Shown piece by piece: positions 1 to 4,668 of a stretch of 7,103 bases of DNA (position 1 is the stretch's first letter; every line of letters begins with the position of its first letter). A program made the position numbers and the translations under genes. The notes under the pieces are model-generated. The model had not been told where the DNA came from, did not search any database, and saw only the letters and a list, made by a program, of their open reading frames with translations. Source of the DNA: Desulfosporosinus sp. (GTDB taxonomy: Bacteria; Bacillota; Desulfitobacteriia; Desulfitobacteriales; Desulfitobacteriaceae); assembly GCA_003132105.1 (NCBI GenBank), contig PKWS01000122.1, forward strand, positions 782 through 7,884, in the 5' to 3' direction.

Positions 1-6
1 GATGGA

Positions 7-50
7 CTGATGTCGCGATGCCAAGGATGGCAAGGAGCGACACACATCAG
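7..50. repeat. Imperfect hairpin with AAGGAT loop, downstream of dnaK
   Basis: Spacer after the dnaK stop. CTGATG (7-12) pairs with CATCAG (45-50), TCGC (13-16) with GCGA (37-40) leaving a CACA bulge, and TGCC (19-22) with GGCA (29-32) around the loop AAGGAT read on the plus strand. The same loop recurs in four hairpins of the hemW-hrcA spacer. No poly-T follows on the minus strand, so it is not a convincing intrinsic terminator. The rest of 1-84 shows nothing else, and a dnaJ start is not inside the window. It may be a dispersed repeat, or an intercistronic RNA structure if dnaJ follows. Confidence 0.55.
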
Positions 51-84
51 GTATTACCCTGAGGTTTGCCAACGCTCGCTTCCC

Positions 85-1923
85 CTACTTGTCTTCTTTC
101 TTAACTTCAGTAAACTCAGCATCTACAACGTCGTCATCCTTTTTAGGCTCTTCAGCTCCAGGTTGCGCCCCGGCATTCTGCTCTTGTTCCGCTTTTTCTT
201 TGTACATCTTTTCGATGTAGGGATGCAGTACTTTATTTAATGCCTCAATTTTGCCGTTAATCTCTTCAAGATTTTCAGCAGCACCAGCAGTTTTCAGCTC
301 TTCAATGGCTTTCTTGATGCTTTCAACTTCAGCAGCATCGCCCTTACCTTCGAAGTCTTTCAAGGTTTTTTCTGTTTGGTAAGCCAGAGAATCCGCTTGG
401 TTCTTAGCATCAATCAGCTCTCTTTGTTTCTTGTCTTCCTCCGCATGGACTTCGGCGTCTTGTTTCATTTTTTCAATATCATCTTTAGAAAGACCCGTGG
501 AAGAAGTAATAGTCACTTTTTGTTCATTCCCAGTGGCCACATCTTTTGCAGAGACATGGACAATCCCATTGGCATCAATATCGAATTTAACTTCGATTTG
601 TGGAACGCCACGTGGCGCAGGAGGTAATCCTGTGAGTTGGAAACGCCCAAGCGTCTTATTATAGGTCGCCATTTCGCGTTCCCCTTGGAGAACATGAATA
701 TCGACTGAGGTCTGATTGTCTGCAGCCGTTGAGAATGTCTGCGATTTGGTGGTAGGGATAGTAGAGTTACGTTCTATGATCCGAGTAAATACCGCGCCAA
801 GGGTTTCAATCCCTAAGGAAAGCGGGGTAACATCCAGCAAGATCATATCTTTCACTTCTCCACTGAGAACGCCACCTTGAATAGCAGCACCCATGGCGAC
901 CACTTCATCCGGATTAACCCCTTTGTGTGGTTCTTTTCCGCTTAATTTCTTAATAGCTTCTACGACCAATGGAATACGGGTAGATCCACCGACTAAAATG
1001 ATTTGTTCAATTTTATCCCAGGAAAGTTTGGCATCTTCAAGCGCTTGACGTGTGGGGCCAATTGTCGATTCCACCAGATCTGAGATAATGTCTTCAAATT
1101 TGGCACGAGAAATATTCATATCCAAATGTTGCGGTCCTTGTTCCGTCATGGTGATAAACGGCAGATTGACATTTGAATTTGTAACACCGGAAAGCTCAAT
1201 CTTGGCCTTTTCCGCTGCTTCTTTTAAACGTTGAAGGGCAACACGGTCTTTTGAGAGATCCGCGCCATTACTTTTCTTGTATTCAGCCACCATATAGTCA
1301 ATCAAACGTTGATCAAAATCATCGCCGCCCAAATGGTTATTACCACTCGTAGCTTTCACTTCAACCATGCCCTGACTTAATTCGAGGATTGAAACATCAA
1401 AGGTTCCGCCCCCTAAGTCATACACCAAAACAGTTGAATCATTTTTTTTGTCGAGGCCATAGGCAAGCGCTGCAGCTGTAGGCTCGTTGATAATCCGTAG
1501 TACTTCAAGTCCTGAAATTGCTCCGGCGTCTTTAGTGGCTTGACGCTGAGCGTCCGTGAAATAAGCTGGCACTGTAATAACCGCTTGGGTGACCGGTTGT
1601 CCGAGATAAGCTTCCGCATCTGTTTTAAGTTTCTGGAGAACCATTGCGGAAATTTCTTGTGGGCTATAAGTCTTATCGTCAATTCTAACTTTAAAGTCGG
1701 TACCCATGTGACGTTTGATAGAACTGACAGTTTTATCCGGATTAGAAACAGATTGACGCTTGGCCACCTGTCCAACTAACCGCTCGCCGGTTTTTGAAAA
1801 GCCTACCACAGATGGAGTTGTGCGGTTTCCCTCCGCGTTAGGGATAACTACCGCTTCTCCACCTTCCATAACTGCTACGCAGGAGTTTGTTGTACCTAAG
1901 TCAATACCAATGATTTTTCCCAT
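85..1923 (-). CDS. dnaK: Molecular chaperone DnaK (Hsp70)
   Basis: ATP-driven cytosolic Hsp70 that binds exposed hydrophobic stretches of unfolded proteins and works with DnaJ and GrpE. The 612-residue product has the usual length for Firmicutes. Visible parts: phosphate-1 loop IGIDLGTTNS (5-14), phosphate-2 loop VYDLGGGTFDVS (167-178), adenosine motif VGGSTRIP (311-318), the interdomain linker with LLDVTPLSLGIET (362-374), substrate-binding beta domain to about 475, a helical lid to about 575 and an acidic tail ending DDDVVDAEFTEVKKEDK. Between MGTDFKV (73-79) and the following SPQEIS (87-92) it lacks the stretch of about 20-25 residues present in Gram-negative DnaK, a known Gram-positive mark. 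The ATG at 1923 follows an ideal AAGGAGG. Last gene of the operon visible here, 23 nt after grpE. Confidence 0.99.
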   Translation of the reverse strand: MGKIIGIDLGTTNSCVAVMEGGEAVVIPNAEGNRTTPSVVGFSKTGERLVGQVAKRQSVSNPDKTVSSIKRHMGTDFKVRIDDKTYSPQEISAMVLQKLKTDAEAYLGQPVTQAVITVPAYFTDAQRQATKDAGAISGLEVLRIINEPTAAALAYGLDKKNDSTVLVYDLGGGTFDVSILELSQGMVEVKATSGNNHLGGDDFDQRLIDYMVAEYKKSNGADLSKDRVALQRLKEAAEKAKIELSGVTNSNVNLPFITMTEQGPQHLDMNISRAKFEDIISDLVESTIGPTRQALEDAKLSWDKIEQIILVGGSTRIPLVVEAIKKLSGKEPHKGVNPDEVVAMGAAIQGGVLSGEVKDMILLDVTPLSLGIETLGAVFTRIIERNSTIPTTKSQTFSTAADNQTSVDIHVLQGEREMATYNKTLGRFQLTGLPPAPRGVPQIEVKFDIDANGIVHVSAKDVATGNEQKVTITSSTGLSKDDIEKMKQDAEVHAEEDKKQRELIDAKNQADSLAYQTEKTLKDFEGKGDAAEVESIKKAIEELKTAGAAENLEEINGKIEALNKVLHPYIEKMYKEKAEQEQNAGAQPGAEEPKKDDDVVDAEFTEVKKEDK

Positions 1924-1932
1924 TATTATCTT

Positions 1933-1939
1933 CCTCCTT
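1933..1939 (-). promoter_or_regulatory. Ribosome binding site of dnaK
   Basis: AAGGAGG on the minus strand, 9 nt before the dnaK ATG. It is a full match to the 16S rRNA 3' end, fitting high expression, and fixes the start at 1923. Confidence 0.9.
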
Positions 1940-1946
1940 AAATTAA

Positions 1947-2552
1947 CTAATTACAAACTTTAACCATACAAGGACGTAAAACTTTTTCTTTGAGATAATA
2001 CCCTTTTTGTAGTTCTTCTACAACAGTATTTTCGGGATGATCTTCTGAATCAACTCGGAGCACTGCTTCATGAAGATTCGGGTCAAAAGGTTGGCCGACA
2101 GCCTCCATCGCCCTTAACCCCTCCTTGCTGAGCGCAGTTTGCATTTGGCGAAGAATCATCTCCACCCCTTGCGAAAAGGATGTAAAATCAGGATTGATTT
2201 TGGCCGCACTAACCGCACGATCGAAATTGTCTAGTACAGGAAGCAACTCTCCTACAAGGCGTTCAGCTGCATATTTAATGAGTTCTGTTTTTTCCTTTTG
2301 AGTCCGTTTTCGATAGTTATCAAAATCTGCCTGCATACGTTGCAACTGACCATAATAGTCTTCAGCTTTGGCTTTGGCCTTAACAAGCTCCGCTTCCAAG
2401 GACAGATTTTTTTCTAGAGGAGTCATATCCTCATCATCCAGGTTTCCTTCATCCAGGATAGATTTTTCAGATTCAAGCCCTTTGCCCTCCATACTACCCT
2501 CGTCCTTACTCGACTTCTGGTCTTTGAGAGCTTCATCTCTCCTTCGCGCCAT
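1947..2552 (-). CDS. grpE: Nucleotide exchange factor GrpE
   Basis: GrpE is the homodimeric cochaperone that releases ADP from DnaK and so resets the folding cycle. The protein has 201 residues. A charged, low-complexity N-terminus (1-47) is followed by the long dimerising helix (about 48-105) with QADFDNYRKRTQKEK (74-88), then the family signature GQPFDPNLHEAV (153-164) and the final beta segment GYYLKEKVLRPCMVKV (184-199) that contacts the DnaK ATPase domain. The start at 2552 is supported by a strong Shine-Dalgarno; an internal Met at residue 21 has no such support. The gene lies 34 nt after hrcA and 23 nt before dnaK, so it is clearly co-transcribed and under HrcA/CIRCE control. Nothing in it is unusual. 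Confidence 0.99.
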   Translation of the reverse strand: MARRRDEALKDQKSSKDEGSMEGKGLESEKSILDEGNLDDEDMTPLEKNLSLEAELVKAKAKAEDYYGQLQRMQADFDNYRKRTQKEKTELIKYAAERLVGELLPVLDNFDRAVSAAKINPDFTSFSQGVEMILRQMQTALSKEGLRAMEAVGQPFDPNLHEAVLRVDSEDHPENTVVEELQKGYYLKEKVLRPCMVKVCN

Positions 2553-2557
2553 TCACA

Positions 2558-2565
2558 ATCACCTC
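2558..2565 (-). promoter_or_regulatory. Ribosome binding site of grpE
   Basis: GAGGTGAT on the minus strand, 5 nt before the ATG at 2552. It is an eight-base match to the anti-Shine-Dalgarno and decides the grpE start over the in-frame Met at residue 21. Confidence 0.85.
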
Positions 2566-2586
2566 TCGTGCTTAATAAAATTGGTC

Positions 2587-3618
2587 CTAAAGTCTTCTCC
2601 CAGTCAAAACTCCCGTCAAACTGCGCGTCATGCAGTCAACAATAGCAATCACTTTAGCATAATCCATACGAGTCGGTCCAAGGACACCCACTGCTCCGAT
2701 GGTTAGTCCGTTCACCTTATAGGTTGCAGAAATCAAGCTACAATCTCGAAATTCCTTTAACATATTTTCTCCACCAATGGTGACGTTTAACCCCTCATGG
2801 TAAGGATGCAGTAGTTTTCTTAGGGATTCATTTTCCTCGAACACTTTGAATAAGGTCTTAACTTTAGCTAAATCCCTAAATTCAGGCTGATTTAGCATGT
2901 TGAGAGTTCCACCAAGATAAATGCGTTCCTCTCCATCGTGATCGTCCAAAATAGCCCTTAGAATATCCAAGGCATTATCAATCAGAAGCCTTTGTCGGGA
3001 CAATTCACCATAGATTTCATGCAACAAGCTGCGTTTAACCTGGTCTAGGGAATACCCTCGCATTTTTTGATTAAAAACCCCGGCCACGCGCTGAAGCTCT
3101 TCAGCCGTGAGATTTTCTCCAACATCGATAATATGGTTTTCCACCAGACCGTTTTCTTTCACGATCACCATAATAACCTGGCCCGGTTGATACGGCAGGA
3201 AATGCATTTTCCCAAACGTGCTTTTCCCCTTATGTGGCCCAAGTACAATACTCGTTAAGTTTGTAAGTTCAGACAACAACTTACTAGTATGGGAAATAAC
3301 TTCTTGAATCTCATGAATTCGTTTCGAGCTTTCTCGTTCAATAGTTTCCTTATCCTCTTCACTAAGTGTTTGAGGATCCATTAAGTAATCCACAAAATAC
3401 CGATACCCCGCATCCGAAGGAATTCGCCCAGCAGAAGTATACGGTTGTTCAATGAACCCTAAATCTTCTAAGTCAGCCATCTCATTACGAATCGTCGCGG
3501 GAGATACACCAAGCTCAAACTTACGTGCAATCGTTCGTGAACCAATCGGTTCAGCGGTAGCAATATAGTCTAGAACAATCGCCCTTAGTATCTTGCGCTT
3601 GCGTTCATCCATTTGCAT
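2587..3618 (-). CDS. hrcA: Heat-inducible transcriptional repressor HrcA
   Basis: HrcA binds the CIRCE operator and represses class I heat-shock genes; in the family its folding depends on GroEL, which makes repression sensitive to chaperone load. The N-terminal winged helix (1-75 of 343) shows MDERKRKILRAIVLDYI, the recognition region VSPATIRNEMADLEDLGFI and the wing TSAGRIPSDAGYRYF. A GAF-like dimerisation core follows, ending with the conserved VGVLGPTRMDYAKVIAIVD segment. The frame is open to a GTG at 3669, but that start has no Shine-Dalgarno and adds 17 atypical residues. The ATG at 3618 has a purine-rich GGCGGGG 8 nt upstream and gives the family length; an ATG at 3612 is also possible. 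First gene of the operon, with CIRCE in its own leader, hence autoregulated. Confidence 0.97.
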   Translation of the reverse strand: MQMDERKRKILRAIVLDYIATAEPIGSRTIARKFELGVSPATIRNEMADLEDLGFIEQPYTSAGRIPSDAGYRYFVDYLMDPQTLSEEDKETIERESSKRIHEIQEVISHTSKLLSELTNLTSIVLGPHKGKSTFGKMHFLPYQPGQVIMVIVKENGLVENHIIDVGENLTAEELQRVAGVFNQKMRGYSLDQVKRSLLHEIYGELSRQRLLIDNALDILRAILDDHDGEERIYLGGTLNMLNQPEFRDLAKVKTLFKVFEENESLRKLLHPYHEGLNVTIGGENMLKEFRDCSLISATYKVNGLTIGAVGVLGPTRMDYAKVIAIVDCMTRSLTGVLTGRRL

Positions 3619-3698
3619 ACATGCTTCCCCGCCTTTCCTCGACTGCCCCTCTCCGCTTATGTACCTCACGCTCGAACACTACTTGTTGATTTTCATTG

Positions 3699-3725
3699 TT
3701 AGCACTCTCACTTGATGAGTGCTAA
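3699..3725 (-). promoter_or_regulatory. CIRCE operator (HrcA binding site)
   Basis: Perfect inverted repeat TTAGCACTC, 9-nt spacer, GAGTGCTAA, identical to the CIRCE consensus in both arms and spacer length. It begins about 8 nt after the predicted transcription start, so bound HrcA would block the promoter, and it also lies in the hrcA mRNA leader. Confidence 0.98.
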
Positions 3726-3739
3726 CGGATTATGTATTT

Positions 3740-3768
3740 ACATTACCACTCAATTTTAGCTTTGTCAA
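3740..3768 (-). promoter_or_regulatory. Vegetative (sigma-A type) promoter of hrcA-grpE-dnaK
   Basis: On the minus strand a consensus -35 TTGACA (3768-3763), 17-bp spacing, and -10 TAATGT (3745-3740) preceded by TGG, an extended -10. The predicted start is an A near 3733, leaving a leader of about 115 nt that contains CIRCE. A/T-rich sequence just upstream (3771-3785) could act as an UP element. Position relative to CIRCE is typical for this operon. Confidence 0.9.
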
Positions 3769-3778
3769 GAATCATTTT

Positions 3779-3803
3779 AAAAAAAGTTTTACAGCCTAAA
3801 ACT
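3779..3803 (-). terminator. Possible weak intrinsic terminator upstream of the hrcA promoter
   Basis: On the minus strand AGTTTTA and TAAAACT pair around a GGCTG loop and run straight into seven T residues (3785-3779). The geometry is that of a rho-independent terminator and would stop transcripts coming from hemW. The stem is only 7 bp and almost all A-T, so it may be weak; the T-run may serve instead as the UP element of the hrcA promoter. Confidence 0.35.
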
Positions 3804-3811
3804 GTCATTTT

Positions 3812-3837
3812 CCCCCAAAGCAGGACGGCGCACATGA
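3812..3837 (+). repeat. Block B direct repeat, copy 1 (half palindrome)
   Basis: Carries CCCCCAAAGCA then GGACGGCGCACATGA, matching the copy at 4353-4379 apart from a few substitutions. The right half of the palindrome is missing; it runs directly into a truncated block A at 3844. Confidence 0.7.
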
Positions 3838-3843
3838 GTCGGT

Positions 3844-3888
3844 GACGTCTTTACATAAGCAGATTACCAACTCCTTGTAAGCGACCCC
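3844..3888 (+). repeat. Block A direct repeat, truncated copy 1
   Basis: Matches the 3' half of the longer copies (4312-4356 and 4475-4519): GACGTCTTTAC, then AAGCAGATTA, ACTCC and GTAAGCGACCCC, with several substitutions and one base deleted. It is the most diverged direct copy and lacks the leading GTTCCAAGCCCGGGACG part. Confidence 0.8.
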
Positions 3889-3891
3889 ATA

Positions 3892-3920
3892 TGCAAGTCA
3901 AGAACCGTCCCCGACTTGCA
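3892..3920. repeat. REP-like hairpin with AACCGTCCCC loop
   Basis: TGCAAGTC (3892-3899) pairs perfectly with GACTTGCA (3913-3920); the 13-base loop holds AAGAACCGTCCCC. The core GGGGACGGTTCTT (minus strand) resembles a palindromic repeat I associate with REP sequences of many bacteria; that link comes from memory, not from a search. No Y1/RAYT transposase gene is present in the window. Confidence 0.6.
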
Positions 3921-3924
3921 CGTT

Positions 3925-3952
3925 CCCTAGCAGGACGGTGCACATGAAATGA
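3925..3952 (+). repeat. Block B direct repeat, copy 2 (half palindrome)
   Basis: GCAGGACGGTGCACATGAAAT (3930-3950) repeats the left arm and loop of the full B hairpins at 4214 and 4364, but then diverges to GAGAGGGTC, so the hairpin cannot close. Confidence 0.7.
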
Positions 3953-4044
3953 GAGGGTCGCGAGACACGTCCTTGGCCATGCGTACGTCGTGCCACACTA
4001 GGGCTTTAAACCCCTGATGCATGCTGGCAGGGTTCCCGGCCAAT

Positions 4045-4060
4045 GCGACATCCTTGTCGC
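4045..4060 (-). repeat. AAGGAT-loop hairpin
   Basis: On the minus strand GCGAC and GTCGC pair around AAGGAT. The string ACAAGGATGT fits the published CsrA SELEX consensus core ACARGGAUGU with GGA in the loop. Confidence 0.7.
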
Positions 4061-4066
4061 AGGGCT

Positions 4067-4092
4067 GGCGGAACACGTCCTTGTGTTCCGCC
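4067..4092 (-). repeat. AAGGAC-loop hairpin, 10-bp stem
   Basis: On the minus strand GGCGGAACAC pairs perfectly with GTGTTCCGCC around the loop AAGGAC. The stem sequence differs from that of the matching hairpin at 4529-4554, while loop and stem length are the same. Confidence 0.75.
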
Positions 4093-4213
4093 CTGCTTTA
4101 TGAAAGTGGCTTAAAGCCGAGTTTGGCTACGATGATCGCAAAGGCGTCGGAGCGTGTGATCGCGGACCCTCTGGGCTGGGAGAAGACGACGAATGTAAAC
4201 GACCCCAGAGACA

Positions 4214-4240
4214 AGACGGTGCACATGAAATGTGCCGTCT
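4214..4240 (+). repeat. Block B direct repeat, copy 3 (complete hairpin)
   Basis: AGACG and GCACA on the left pair with TGTGC and CGTCT on the right, around a TGAAA loop and with a 2-nt GT bulge. It is identical over 27 bases to the copy at 4364-4390, 150 bp away, and is preceded by GACCCCAGAGAC, resembling the end of a block A (a degenerate A end, TGTAAACGACCCC, lies at 4195-4206). Confidence 0.85.
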
Positions 4241-4272
4241 CCCCAGACACCCTCGCTCCAACCTTCTCCAGC

Positions 4273-4356
4273 TCCCCGTTCCAAGCCCGGGACGTAGTGT
4301 CACACAAGCGCGACGTCTTTACGTAAGCAGATTAGCAAACTCCGCGTAAGCACCCC
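4273..4356 (+). repeat. Block A direct repeat, full copy 2
   Basis: About 84 bp repeated 163 bp further on at 4436-4519 with only a few mismatches. It begins TCCCCGTTCCAAGCCCGGGA, contains GTGTCACACAAGCGCGACG, the 8-bp palindrome TTACGTAA and AGCAAACTCC, and ends near GTAAGCACCCC. Confidence 0.9.
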
Positions 4357-4363
4357 CAAAGCA

Positions 4364-4390
4364 AGACGGTGCACATGAAATGTGCCGTCT
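4364..4390 (+). repeat. Block B direct repeat, copy 4 (complete hairpin)
   Basis: Same 27 bases as 4214-4240, with the same bulged stem and TGAAA loop. It lies just after block A copy 2 and is preceded by CCCCCAAAGCA as in copy 1, giving the alternating order B-A-B-A over 4214-4519. Confidence 0.85.
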
Positions 4391-4435
4391 CCCAAGATAG
4401 GCCCACCTCTCCGTCCCCCAGCCCCTGGTATCTGT

Positions 4436-4519
4436 TCCCCGTTCCAAGCCCGGGACGCAGTGTCACACAAGCGCGACGTCTTTACGTAAGCAGATTAGCA
4501 AACTCCGTGTAAGCGACCC
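4436..4519 (+). repeat. Block A direct repeat, full copy 3
   Basis: Near-identical to 4273-4356. It differs in serving also as the left arm of a large inverted repeat, because a diverged reverse-complement copy of its right part lies at 4610-4661. Confidence 0.9.
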
Positions 4520-4528
4520 CAGACGCGG

Positions 4529-4554
4529 GGCAGCGCACAAGGACGTGCGCTGCC
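4529..4554 (+). repeat. AAGGAC-loop hairpin, 10-bp stem
   Basis: GGCAGCGCAC pairs perfectly with GTGCGCTGCC around the loop AAGGAC. It is the counterpart of 4067-4092 with a different stem. Its outer two G-C pairs compete with the GCGGGG/CCCCGC enclosing stem. Confidence 0.75.
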
Positions 4555-4584
4555 GCCAGTGAGCCAAGGATGGCTCATCTGGCG
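4554..4584 (+). repeat. AAGGAT-loop hairpin with two-part stem
   Basis: CGCCAG (4554-4559) pairs with CTGGCG (4579-4584) and GAGCC (4561-4565) with GGCTC (4572-4576), around AAGGAT, with a small T/AT internal loop. Counterpart of 4045-4060 and of the hairpin at 19-32. Confidence 0.75.
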
Positions 4585-4668
4585 GGAACCCCGCTCCCCA
4601 AAGACAAGAGCTTACACGGTTAGTTTGCTCTGCGTCGTAGGTACGGAGCGCTGTGTGACACAAGTCCC

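Larger units (their letters stand above)
4002..4118 (-). repeat. Composite inverted-repeat element 1 (paired AAGGAY-loop hairpins)
   Basis: Outer arms GGCTTTAA (4002-4009) and TTAAAGCC (4111-4118) are perfect complements; further in, CAT (4020-4022) faces ATG (4100-4102) and GCAGGG (4027-4032) faces CCCTGC (4091-4096). Inside are two hairpins: 4045-4060 and 4067-4092. Read on the minus strand they come in the order AAGGAC-loop hairpin, then AAGGAT-loop hairpin, the same order as in the element at 4460-4661 read on the plus strand. No coding sense is apparent. Confidence 0.6.
4460..4661 (+). repeat. Composite inverted-repeat element 2 (about 200 bp, nested hairpins)
   Basis: Nested pairings share one centre near 4561: GTGTCACACA (4460-4469) with TGTGTGACAC (4652-4661); GCGC (4471-4474) with GCGC (4648-4651); AGCAAACT (4497-4504) with AGTTTGCT (4622-4629); CCGTGTAAGC (4505-4514) with GCTTACACGG (4610-4619); GCGGGG (4525-4530) with CCCCGC (4589-4594). 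Inside are two hairpins, 4529-4554 and 4554-4584. Folded, it would form a long stem topped by two hairpins. The right edge stops 7 bp from the hemW stop codon. No transposase or coding sense is seen. Confidence 0.8.

Noticed and set aside
1413..1779. Open frames of 80-120 codons antisense or out of frame within dnaK
   Set aside because: They are shadows of the strongly conserved dnaK frame with no start signals or family resemblance.
1960..1980. TAC-AAGGAC-GTA string resembling the AAGGAC hairpins
   Set aside because: It lies within the conserved C-terminal codons of grpE, has only a 3-bp stem and is explained by the protein sequence.
3619..3669. Upstream GTG start for hrcA (17 extra residues)
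   Set aside because: No Shine-Dalgarno before the GTG, and HrcA proteins normally begin just before the DERxRKIL motif; the ATG at 3618 fits better.
3965..3980. Minus-strand GGCC-AAGGAC-GTGT as a sixth AAGGAC hairpin
   Set aside because: The loop core is there but the flanks do not pair, so it is at best a decayed copy and was not counted.
4021..4326. Open frame of 101 codons on the plus strand in the spacer
   Set aside because: It runs through the inverted-repeat element, a block B hairpin and part of block A. It has no clear ribosome binding site and no recognisable family, and ends inside a repeat. Similar frames arise wherever these G+C-rich repeats occur.
3800..4668. CRISPR array
   Set aside because: Repeats are too long (about 27-84 bp), diverged, hairpin-rich and unevenly spaced, with no unique spacers of constant length and no cas genes.
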